Source of the DNA: Eublepharis macularius
Taxonomy: Eukaryota; Chordata; Lepidosauria; Squamata; Eublepharidae
Direction: 5' to 3'
NCBI RefSeq assembly: GCF_028583425.1
Contig: NC_072790.1
Coordinates: 10,708,552-10,772,551 of the forward strand
Length of the DNA stretch: 64,000 nucleotides
Shown: positions 54,841-64,000 of the stretch, in pieces
How positions within the stretch are numbered: the stretch's first letter is position 1
How the letters are laid out: the number at the start of each line of letters is the position of its first letter
The notes under the pieces: generated by a model
Told to the model about the DNA's origin: nothing
The model's input: the letters and a program-made list of their open reading frames with translations, nothing else
Databases searched by the model: none
Translations under genes and position numbers: made by a program

Positions 54841-55042
54841 GAGCCAAGCTACAAGTGACGCCTGACACAGGTTGGACACTAGTTGGCTTCCCTCAGGTTT
54901 TGATGGGAAATGTAGGCGTCCTGGTCTTGCAGCTGTAATGGAGAGCCAAGCTGCAAGACCAGGACGCCTACATTTCCCATCAAAACTTGAGGGAAGCTGA
55001 CAAGTGTCCAACCTGTGTACGCCGTCACTTGTAGCTTGGCTC
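54841..55042. mobile_element. 202-bp palindromic MITE, TSD TGA
   Basis: gagccaagctacaagtgacg mirrored by gtcacttgtagcttggctc. Flanked by TGA at 54838-54840 and 55043-55045. It lies 60 bp after the tRNA-like sequence, in the large SPTLC3 intron. Confidence 0.93.
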
Positions 55043-55045
55043 TGA

Positions 55046-55663
55046 GATGTGGAGAGGCACTGCCAGTCAGAGGAGACACTGCTGAGCTCGGTGGATCAAT
55101 GGGGCTGATTCAGTAGAGGGCAGCTTCGTGGGTGTTTGTTTTCAAAGCCTCACCTCAGACAAATGATCATGTTGGCCCTTTGTTTGGAAAATGTGTGCCT
55201 GGAGTGCATTCAGCGCGCAGATCTTCACGAGGCATTCCACCCGCCCATGCAGACGGATTCTCACCCTTTTGTGTTGCAGTTCAGGGACTTGCTCCCCAGT
55301 CTGTGTTGTGAATGCACCCCCCCCCCCGCCCCCCGCTCACTTGCTGGGTGAGCATTGCTTTTCATAAGCCCTTGCTTCTGTTGCAGAGACAGCTTGTCTA
55401 GATATGTTACAAGGTCTAGGGGCATTGGTTCAAATCCCCACAAAGTTTTGAAACTTGGGTGAGTCAATTTCTCTCAGCCAATCAACCGCACAGCTGTCAG
55501 GGGAAAATGGAGGAGTGGAGAGAGATTTTTGTCACCGTGAACTCCTGGAGGAAGGATATATACCACGAAAGTGACAGTGCGTAACATTTTTCCAGGAAAA
55601 AATATGAGACTCCTCCCCAAAAAATTAGCAATTACAATAATCTCAAGGCCCTTCCCTTTAGGA
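55046..55663. other. SPTLC3 intron, no named feature
   Basis: C run at about 55317-55334. The end (55620-55656) is the second copy of the direct repeat noted at 54466. Confidence 0.35.
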
Positions 55664-55920
55664 GAGCCAGTTTGGCGTAGTGGTTAAGAGCGCGGGACTC
55701 TAATCTGGAGAGCCGGGTTTGATTCCCCACTCCTCCGCTTGAAGCCAGCTGGGTGACCTCGGGCTAGTCACAGCTCTCTCAGAGCTCTCTCAGCCCCACC
55801 CACCTCACAGGGTGTTCGTTGTTGTGCGGATAATAATAACATACTTTGTAAACTGTGGACATTAAGTTGTCCTGAAGGGCGGTATATAAATTGAATGTTG
55901 TTGTTGTTATTATAAATATT
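55664..55920 (+). mobile_element. tRNA-derived SINE, well preserved
   Basis: Head agtttggcgtagtggttaag (A box), gagccgggtttgattcccca (B box), body agccagctgggtgacctcgg with a duplicated agctctctcag, then gataataataacatactttg and tail ggcggtatataaattgaatg ending (ttg)n. It preserves both internal Pol III boxes. Confidence 0.9.
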
Positions 55921-55980
55921 TACCACATCATGATGGGCAGGCAACTATTCCACCACCTATGTTAGCACCATTTTGCGAAA

Positions 55981-55986
55981 TTCTAT

Positions 55987-56041
<55 letters not shown>

Positions 56042-56660
56042 TATATATTTCAATTTATATACCGCCCATCCCCAGGGGCTCTGGGCAGTGAACAGTTTAA
56101 AATCGATAAAAACAAGAAAACAACAAAACTAAAATCAATATACAAACAATGAAACAAATTAACGAAGTGCAGTGGTGGGGAGAACCCTCCCCCACCCCAA
56201 AGGTGGGAGGCCGACATGGCACCGCTCCCTTCAACCACTGAACGCCTGGCGGAACAGCTCCGTCTTACAGGCCCGGCGGAACGATAATATGTCCCGCTGG
56301 GCCCGGGTTTCCATTGACAGAGCGTTCCACCAGGCTGGAGCCAGGACTGAAAAGGCCCTGGCCCTGGTTGAAGCGAGGCGGGTTTCCTTAGGGCCGGGGA
56401 CCGCAAGTAAACATTTATTCGCTGATCGAAGCGATCTCCAGGGAATGTACAGGGAGAGGCGGTCCCGAAGATATGCCGGTCCCAACCCGCTCAGGGCTTT
56501 AAAGGTAAGAACCAACACCTTGAACCTGATTCGGAATTCAACCGGAAGCCAGTGCAGCTGGCGCAGGACAGATGTGATATGTGACTGGTAAGGTATACCA
56601 GTCAGGACCCGCGCCGCCGCATTCTGGACCAGTTGTAGTTTCCGGATCAGGCCCAGGGGT
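55981..56660 (-). mobile_element. APE-RT LINE 3' end, minus strand, with (AAAT)n tail
   Basis: Minus-strand frame 56518-56231 reads MLVLTFKALSGLGPAYLRDR then LSLYIPWRSL and later ARAFSVLAPAWWNALSMETR, the same C-terminal protein as in the 9260-11510 LINE and better preserved. The 3' UTR runs to the tail: plus strand (ttta)n at 55982-56042 followed by tttcaatttatataccgccc. 5'-truncated near 56660. Confidence 0.9.
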
Positions 56661-57922
56661 AGCCCAGCTACCCCTATATTTCAAAACTCTTCTTTGGTAT
56701 CTGTGAATTCAAACTGCATTTAGTAGCGTTATACACATACATACTCTAAAGACTGTTCGCAATCATTTATTTTTGCTGAAAATCTTCCCTTGTAGAAAAC
56801 AAGATTTTAAAATGTAAACCACTGATATTTAGCATTATTAACATCTAAGCAAAAACACTCTTTCTAATTTTTGCATTAAAATTTGATTGACCCAGGCTTA
56901 ATATTGACAGTTCTGAAGAATTTACTATGAGTCTACACTTCTTATAAGCTATTCAAAGTTGCCCAGTTATGACCTCCACAGTTTCTCCCTGAAATTTGTC
57001 ATAGCCAAAAATATTTTTGGAAATATCTCCAAATGATTGTTTTACTAGCAAAAAAATCTTTGTAATAAGATGCTTTTTGTTACTCTTGCATGGTTGTTTC
57101 TTGTTTTAGTACCCCTGGAGAGAAAGTTAAGCTGTTTGTGGCTCCACTGACACTGAAGATTTGTCAATGGAAACTGGGTAACCCAGAGGATGATGGGATG
57201 CCTCTGTGAGAAGGTCTGCATGTAAGAGATACTTGCATGCTAGAGTGTCTTGTTCCATTTCCAGTTATTCAGCAAAATACTAATTGCTCTTGATAAAGTA
57301 TCAGTTTCTGTGTGAAGGTCTCCCAGCTGGAACGCAATCTTCTTGTGTTGCGCCTGTTCATTCACATAACAGCCCTATTAGATCAATATTCACTGGCTGA
57401 GAGCATCTCACCTATAGCAAGCCATTTAGTTGGGCTGCTGTTCTTCCCACCTCTCTTCCCCCTTTAAGTGTTGATGGCTTTGAATTCGTACTCCCCTGTG
57501 CTGGAGGACAAACCTCCAAAAACTGTCCAGAAGTTAAATGGCATGGCAGAGTGGAAGAGGAGAGGCACTATTCCATTAATAATAATAAAAAAAGGCCAGG
57601 TCAAGGCACCAAGTGGTGGCTTAGTACAGAAGAGAAAGCTCATAGATTATTCCCCCTCCCCAGTTTTACATATAGAATTTCACTTAAACGTGCAGACATT
57701 GGTGGGTAGGAAACACTTGCTTGCCATTTATGGTGTCAAAAATAATTCCCAAAGAGTTCCTTGGAATTCATACTGACACATTCCACATGACAGTCACAGC
57801 AGTAGTGGTTATGCTATGGGGGGGGGGGTAACAGTTTCCCTAGGAAAAGTCTTCTTTCTGTCTGCTGATACAAGCTTTATACAGGGACAATGGAACGCTC
57901 ACAGTCCAATATTCTGTCCCAT
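56661..57922. other. SPTLC3 intron, no named feature
   Basis: About 1.26 kb without recognised repeats or exons; G run at about 57820-57828. Confidence 0.35.
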
Positions 57923-58088
57923 CAGGTATTTTTTTCAGTGGGAACGCAGTGGAACGGAGTTCCAGCACCTCTCGAAAAAACTCAGCAATAGTCTGTGAAA
58001 ATAATATTATTTCAAAGACCCCCGTGTGTTTCTTCCTCATTTCCCTCTTGAGAGTTCCGCCACTTCTTTTCCCAGGAAAAAACCCCTG
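57923..58088. mobile_element. CAGGG-type hAT MITE, short, TSD TGTCCCAT
   Basis: 166 bp, starts caggtatttttttcagtggg, ends cccaggaaaaaacccctg. Perfect duplication tgtcccat at 57915-57922 and 58089-58096. The usual GC-rich inner palindrome is absent; only the termini match the family. Confidence 0.9.
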
Positions 58089-58096
58089 TGTCCCAT

Positions 58097-58599
58097 GTAT
58101 TGTTTTACTTGCTCCCTGCTCAGGGACATCTGAAGTTTCTAAATACAAAGAAAAGCAGAAAAAGACTGTTTGGCAGTTCTAAAAGGTGCCCCTTGCCCCT
58201 TTCTTTTGACCTATTTAGAAGACACTCGTCGATGAGCACTACACAGAGAAGACCCAAAGCCTTCTGGTATTTTGACACCACATTGCCCAATTCATGTCCA
58301 TAAGCGATGCTCCCACGCTCCCAGCTCAATATTTTTACTGAAAATGGGAGAGAGGAATCATTTCTTTAATAAACTTTTCCACAGATTATGGCCCTCCCAT
58401 TCTCTCTGCAATACAGCTTGATCCTACTGTGATGACCACAGTCGCCGTGTGGCTCAATAGCAACCCAGTCACCTTGTTAAGCAGGGAGTACAGAATGGCC
58501 CAGGAAAAGAAGCAATCCCATCACTGTAAAGAGGGCCGGGTAAGGTAAGAGGACATCTTCCTCTTCCGTGGAATGCGCCTCATCTTCAGGCCTTCAGGT
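58097..58599. other. SPTLC3 intron, no named feature
   Basis: No recognised repeat or exon. Confidence 0.3.
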
Positions 58600-58745
58600 C
58601 AGGGTGCAGATGAGTGCTTTGTTTCGATCACATGCAATGGCTTCCTACTGAGGCAGACCTTATTTTTTTAACTGGAGATGACAAGGATTGAACTTGGGAC
58701 TTTCTAGATTCAAAGGTGATGCTCTATCACTGAGCCATGGACCAC
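58600..58745 (-). mobile_element. tRNA-derived SINE, minus strand
   Basis: taactggagatgacaaggat, tgaacttgggactttctaga (B box complement) and gctctatcactgagcca (A box complement), with body agtgctttgtttcgatcaca upstream. A diverged relative of 38150-38362. Confidence 0.75.
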
Positions 58746-58789
58746 CTCTAATAATTCCTATGGGAAAGAAAAGATTTGCTGCCAAGGCA

Positions 58790-59015
58790 TATACTGTGGG
58801 TAACAAGCACCGATGGCTTTAATACTGGATTGGACAAACACATGGAGGATAGGTCCATTAGAGGCTAACGGAGACTAAAATTCAGAGGCAGAAAAGCTCT
58901 GAAAACCAGGGTTGTAAGGCAACACCTTGTTTCCCATATGCTCTGTGGTTAGCCACTGTGTGAGGCTAGATGGACCACTGTCCGACCCAACAGGCTCTTT
59001 TTATATTCTTCTGTT
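58790..59015 (+). mobile_element. CR1 3' UTR fragment, plus strand
   Basis: ctttaatactggattggaca, aacacatggaggataggtcc, gccactgtgtgaggctagat and ggaccactgtccgacccaac then aggctctttttatattc, a common CR1 3' UTR subtype; the same region in reverse is at 13820-14050. Confidence 0.8.
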
Positions 59016-61149
59016 TCGCCTTTGAAGCATACTTTGGAAACAGGAGTACCAGGTGATTCAGTTACCTAGTCAGCTGGTTATTATTCTGAAGCATAAAAGG
59101 GTAACAAGTTCTTTCAATACATAATGTCTTTTTGGTGTTGGAAGTTTCTGGATCTATTACACACGCTGCTCTTCCCCTAGCAGTGAGAAGCGCTGCAGAG
59201 CTTTAGTTTCTTTTAGATGGGAAAGCAATGTAAGCTGGGTTTTATCGACTACAAGCAGAATTCAAGTAGACCCGTTGCCTTGCAGCCTGTCCTGAGAGAC
59301 ACCCCGGTGCTCCACCTTCAACCTACTGGTAGCTCTATAGAGGGACAGCCTCTATCTCCCAAACTGTCAACTGCTGTTTCTCACACTCCATCCTAGACCC
59401 CAGGCCTACTGCAGGTGAACAAACATCCACAGCGATTAGTTACTTGCTCCACCAGTCAAATACCTTTCAACCACAATTTAAAATTAACATACACACAATC
59501 CATGCCTAAAAAACAATAGACAAAACATCTCGAGCAGCAGAGTGTGTGTCAGATGAGGTGGAACCCTACAGCAAGAAGTAACTTGCTTACTCCAGTTGCC
59601 GAAGGCCACAGGACAAACCCCAGGAGAGAATGCAGTGGCCCCAGTGGAAGTTTGGCAAGCCCGGAACGGAAGCCCCGAAGCGGCAGGAGCCAGGCTTCCC
59701 AGGTATAGATCAACGCTGGGGTGGTGGTAGGGGCATGTATAGGTGTTTCTTGAAGTACAGTTCTAATGAATCCCATCTGGAATTGCTTTAGGTAAAAACT
59801 CCAGTCATCTCATCATAATAAGTCAGACAGCAAACATACCCTGCCATATAAACGCATGACCCCAAGCCACTGCGCTCGCCTCTCCAAAAACCTGAAATGA
59901 GCCCCCCCCCCCCAAGCTGGGGTAGCTGGCACAAGGTTAAAAATATGGATGCACGAATATCTCACAGGTGTTTTTAAAGTCTATACCAAACCCCACAACC
60001 TCAACACCACTGTGAGTGGGTGTGAAAGAATTCTGAAGAACAAGATCTCATTATCTGAACCTGAGGTGCAGAAATATTTTGTTCATTTGTGGTTGGTAAG
60101 CACAGAGCACAGCTGGAAAGAAGAACTGCTTCGAGTAGGTGACTGAAGGGCAGAAGTCGTTCTTCACCAAGCGTCACCACTTTCATTTCTGATGTTATGT
60201 TTTGTGGTCAAAAGACCACACACTTACTTGCCTGCCTGCCCACCCCCCGCTGCATGCATCTACGTACCGCTGAGCTATTTTAACACACAAGAACCGAAAT
60301 TATGGTGACAGGTTCTCTGGAAAAAAGCTCTGGGCTTGAACACAATTACAGACTCACAACATGATGTGGCTCCTCAACATCAACTCAAGACAACTCTCTG
60401 GGGGCAGGCGACTGGGACAGAAACATTTAGAACCTTTTGTAGGAAACCAGTGTTACAAATGTCAGCTGGGATACTTGGGTACTTAAAAAAATCCCCCCCC
60501 CCTCTAAAGTAATTGTTGCTCATCGGAATGAAACTATTACGGCAGGAGATCTTTTCAGATACCCACAGGAACACTGAAGAACTCCTCCAAATCGTGTCGG
60601 GATTTTTTCATAGGCAACAAACATAATTCTAAATTTTGCATTGAGAATACCAGTAGGAAGAGCAAAGAACACATGCTGGGGCCTGGGAGGTCTTGTTAAA
60701 GGAAAGGATCCTAGTATATAAGCGATACTTGATAAGGCTACTGTGGTAAGAATGGCACGCTACCCCAGATGGCGCTACAGTGCTATGCTTTGAGGCTTTA
60801 TCGGCCCAGACTGAAAACCCAGGCAGGAAACCTTCAATTAGGGCCCCCGATTTGCATTTGTATCTCTGTGATACAAATACTTCATATTTATACAGCAATT
60901 TAACATCTGAAGCCTAAAACGGGGGGAAGGCAGAACGGTGTAAGCTAATCTGAATTCCTTGGAGAAAGGGAAAGACCACAATGCACCAGACAGTGTGTCC
61001 CATATATATTGTTACAATTTTTAAAAGAAGAAACCTGCACTGTAAGAATAATGGCCAATTCCCATTTCCAGGGAGGGATTTCTCAACCTTCCTCTGTCCC
61101 ACTGCGGCTTCTGGACATGGCTTGCTATTACTCCATGTGTTGTAGCCGA
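59016..61149. other. SPTLC3 intron, no named feature
   Basis: About 2.1 kb without repeats I can name. The plus frame 59949-60146 and minus frame 60898-60629 show no family resemblance. No SPTLC3 exon was seen. Confidence 0.4.
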
Positions 61150-61325
61150 TTGAAGGTGACCCTTTCATGGGATTTCCAATGCAAAGTGGTTTGCCATTGC
61201 CTTCCTCTGCGTAGTGACCCTGGATGTCCTTGGTGGTTTCCCATTCAAGTACTAATCAGGGTCAACTCTGCTTATCTTCCGAGATTTGATGAGATCAGGC
61301 CAGCCTGGGCCATCCGGGTCACGGC
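61150..61325 (-). mobile_element. 5S rRNA-derived SINE, minus strand
   Basis: On the minus strand: gatctcatcaaatctcggaa, gataagcagagttgaccctg and attagtacttgaatgggaaa (5S-like), then ggaaggcaatggcaaaccac and ccatgaaagggtcaccttca (tail). Diverged more than the 51927 copy. Confidence 0.88.
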
Positions 61326-62664
61326 ACTACCCCACCGAGGTCCCCAATGCTGGCAATGAACTTTCCCAGGGTTGGAAATGGCAGCTAGGGAAGGAGAAAG
61401 GCTGGAAGACAGGGGGACCCTTGAGTGGTCCTTCCATAGTGCTTGTGTGGGATACAAAACCACAGGTTGGTTCTTAGTTACAACAGGAAACTGTGTCATG
61501 AACTGCTTTGAGCATGAATGCAGGACGCCAGTACATAAATATTTTAGACAGGAAACTTTGAGTTCCAAAGGCTAGGAAGAAACTGGATGGGGAGAATTAT
61601 TATTATTTTTTTTTAAACTAGATCCTCTCTAGTGGCAGGAAGGATTTCACAGTCACATTCTGTAGCTTCTGAAGTTCTTGACAATGTGCTGGGTGCCCAT
61701 ACGCATATATGCTGCCATGCAACACAGTATTAGACTGAACCCACTGCTATTTTACAGGGATCCCCCCCCCCTTTCTATGCTCCTTATGTTGGCACAGACT
61801 TTGCAACACTGGGCACAGTTTTCTAGAACTCACTTCCATGGTATGGAGTCAGAGAGCTAACTCCAAAAGGCAGAGAACATGCATAGAGAAGATACAGCAT
61901 TTTAATATTTATAGACTTCTTTCTGGCATGGATAAATAAATAAATGTTGGGGAAGGACAGTACAACATTGCCCTCCATTGGCAAGAATGTTACATCAGAG
62001 CAACAGTATTTTACTAAACCAGAATAAATTCAGTACTGAGCCTATGCTTTCTCACTGGTTAGGCAGGAAACCAGATTAACAGTTTTCGGCATACAAAGTG
62101 TTTTACAAGTTACCATTTGTCTTCCTTCTAAACAACCCTCTGTCCTCTCACTCCACACTCTTAAAAACTGCACAACAGTTCTACACAAGCCAGGCATTGT
62201 ATCACCATAATATATTCCTCTGTCACAGACATCTTCTGCGCTTACATCTCCTACTTGAATCAGCACTCTTCATTCTACGGCTTGTAAGCCTTTGATGTGT
62301 GGTACAGCCCCAGCCGCCGGGTTGTGTGAGCCACAGAATTTTTATTTTTGCTGGTTTTCAGGAGGCAAGTTTGTTTGCCTAAAGAGCAAGGGCACAACAC
62401 CTCCTAACCATCGTTTGCAGGAGCATCGGGAAGACAAGGCAAGGCTACGCAGCGGGAGGTGCAGATTTCCTTGCATACAGGCCGGCTCAGAGGCCAACCG
62501 GCCCCCTTAAACTTCTGCCACGCCTTCCCTCTTCCTCCTCTTCAGCAAGGCCTGGCCCCGCCAGTAGGATGGACTGCAAATATTCTACATGCATTTGCAG
62601 CAGATAGTCCTCACTCCCCCACGGGTGGTCATCATTCTGGATCCTCCTTGTTTCACGAACGCAT
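61326..62664. other. SPTLC3 intron, no named feature
   Basis: No recognised exon or repeat; C run near 61763. Short frames only. Confidence 0.35.
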
Positions 62665-62860
62665 GACGCTGCCTTTACTGAATCAGGCCCTTGGCCCTTC
62701 AAGGTCAGTATCGGCTACTCGGGCTGGCACCCGCTCTCACGGGTCTTTCACATCATTTACTATCTGATCTTTTCAACTGGAGATGCCAGGGGTCGAACCT
62801 GAGACCTTCTGCAAGCCAAGCAGATGCTCTGTCTCTGAGCTGTTGCCCTTCCCCATGCTT
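62665..62860 (-). mobile_element. tRNA-derived SINE, minus strand
   Basis: tgacgctgcctttactgaat caggcccttggcccttcaa, then gggctggcacccgctctcac, caactggagatgccaggggt, cgaacctgagaccttctgca (B box complement) and gctctgtctctgagctgttg (A box complement). Same family as 38150-38362. Confidence 0.85.
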
Positions 62861-63476
62861 GGAGCTCAATGGGTCTCGTGACACCATCTAGGGCTTAAAG
62901 GGGGTCAAGAGCCTGGAAAAGCTGAAGACCTCTGTACTCCATCCTACTGAGTGAGAACTGCCATCACGTTATGCTTCTCTGGTGGATGCCGTTCGGAACA
63001 TGCTATTAGGGACAGGCAATGTTTGCCTTTTGTTAATTATTCCCATTACGGCCAAGAGCTCAGTAGGCGACCTTGAGTAAGCCACTCCTCTCAGCCCAGC
63101 TCCCCAGCTGAATTTGTATTATGTGCTGTCAAGTACCCTCCAACCTACAGCGATCCTATGAATGAAGGACCACCAAAACGTCTAATCAGGAATCAACGGC
63201 CACAACAGCAGAAGAGAACTGAGCCAATCTATGGATTGCAAGGTTGTCCCTTGAATCGCCGCAGCATGGACGGCAGGCTGTTTCACCAGGCAGTTCGGGG
63301 TACCCCAGCAGGGGCCAGTTGGTGAAGACAACCTGCTCCACTAACTCAGAAGCCAGCCCTGAATGGAGTGGCCTCAGCCTGTCCCCTGGCATAGAGAATC
63401 TTGGACACAATGGTTGGTGAGAGAAGTTCCTGGCCCACCTTGGTCCATGTTTGGCCAGCATACCTTGGCCGTTTCC
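62861..63476. other. SPTLC3 intron, no named feature
   Basis: Contains tgctgtcaagtaccctccaa cctacagcgatcctatgaat at about 63124-63163, a likely RTE-type tail fragment. Otherwise unassigned. Confidence 0.4.
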
Positions 63477-63668
63477 AGACGGCTTACCTGGCTCCGGAAC
63501 GTTGCGCCATCTTGCAGGGAAAACGCAAAATATCGCGTTTTCTCATGCGAGTTTTGCGCGACGTCATGTGACGTCGCACAAAACTCACGCGAGAAAACGC
63601 AATATTTCGCGTTTTCCCCACAAGATGGCACAACGTTCCGGAGCCAGGTAAGCCGTCTGGAAACAGCC
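63477..63668. mobile_element. GC-rich hairpin MITE (GGCC ends), second copy
   Basis: 192-bp near-perfect inverted repeat: ggccgtttccagacggctta mirrored by taagccgtctggaaacagcc. Arms contain gaacgttgcgccatcttgc and aaatatcgcgttttctca. Flanks CTT (63474-63476) and CTC (63669-63671). Overlapping mirror-image frames (63363-63683 plus, 63691-63374 minus) exist only because the sequence is palindromic. Confidence 0.87.
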
Positions 63669-63799
63669 CTCTCTCTCACATAGTGGTACAAGGATCACAA
63701 CAGAACACCACTTGGCACGTTCTTCACTCAGGGACTGGCATGTGTGGTGTTTTACCAAAACTGCAGCGTATCAGTTTAATTCACTGTTACCTTTCTACC

Positions 63800-63980
63800 A
63801 TTTTCCTCCCTCGTTTTGGTGTTGTGTGTGTGTTTTATTTAATTATTTTATATATTATTTTAAATGCTGTTTTAATGTTGAAATGCTTTGATGTTTTCCT
63901 GTTCACTGCCTTTGGGACCCTCTTTGAGTGGAAAGACAGCTTAGAAATGTTTTCAATACATAAATAAAATAAATCCAGTG
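63800..63980 (+). mobile_element. LINE 3' tail, plus strand
   Basis: ttttaaatgctgttttaatg, cctgttcactgcctttggga, ccctctttgagtggaaagac and agaaatgttttcaatacata ending in ataaataaaataaa. Typical CR1/L2-type 3' end. Confidence 0.7.
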
Positions 63981-64000
63981 GTGTTGTGGAGGATGTTGCT

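Noticed and set aside
63363..63691. Two ~105-codon frames on opposite strands
   Set aside because: Mirror images created by the hairpin MITE at 63477-63668.
51034..64000. Upstream SPTLC3 exon (PLP-lysine region or the following exon)
   Set aside because: Scanned on the minus strand for the expected conserved residues and not found; it probably lies past 64000.
1..64000. CRISPR array or prokaryotic operon
   Set aside because: All tandem repeats are minisatellites or microsatellites, and the gene structure is spliced vertebrate.

Overview
The window looks like nuclear DNA of a squamate reptile, most likely a lizard. It carries CR1, L2-like, L1 and BovB/RTE LINEs, a Penelope-type retroelement, tRNA-derived and 5S rRNA-derived SINEs, and many short palindromic DNA transposons. 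No bacterial, phage or CRISPR features are present. This is a reading by eye; no repeat library or protein search was run.

One host gene is recognisable: the 3' end of SPTLC3 (serine palmitoyltransferase long-chain base subunit 3) on the minus strand. Three coding exons lie at 51033-50898, 47930-47801 and 44399-44286 (stop TAA at 44288-44286). All have GT-AG borders and compatible phases. The upstream exons, including the PLP-lysine exon, are outside the window or were not found; the gene's intron probably runs from 51034 past 64000. The 3' UTR probably occupies part of 42480-44285. Everything below about 42 kb appears intergenic.

Layout: 0-2 kb, a ~50-bp minisatellite split by an inserted segment; 2-8.6 kb, small repeat fragments and two palindromic MITEs; 8.67-11.6 kb, a minus-strand APE-RT LINE enclosed by an inverted repeat pair; 13-15.4 kb, local duplications and a BovB 3' end inside an older repeat; 17.4-21.5 kb, a GC-rich palindrome, two abutting hAT-like elements with 8-bp target duplications and a Penelope element with an intact GIY-YIG reading frame; 21.8-26.5 kb, hAT MITEs and a G-rich duplicated block; 26.9-33.1 kb, an L1, an L2-like LINE and a CR1 in a row, with nested DNA transposons and a 135-bp CAAA array; 33.5-42.3 kb, MITEs and SINEs; 42.3-64 kb, the SPTLC3 3' end and its introns, again rich in repeats.

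The strongest pattern beyond the gene is a set of non-autonomous DNA transposon families definable from this window alone: (a) a palindromic element whose intact copies are exactly 202 bp with 3-bp TNA target duplications; (b) CAGGG-ended hAT MITEs with perfect 8-bp duplications at six sites; (c) GC-rich near-perfect hairpins with GGCC ends. Target duplications allow several relative insertion orders to be read directly.
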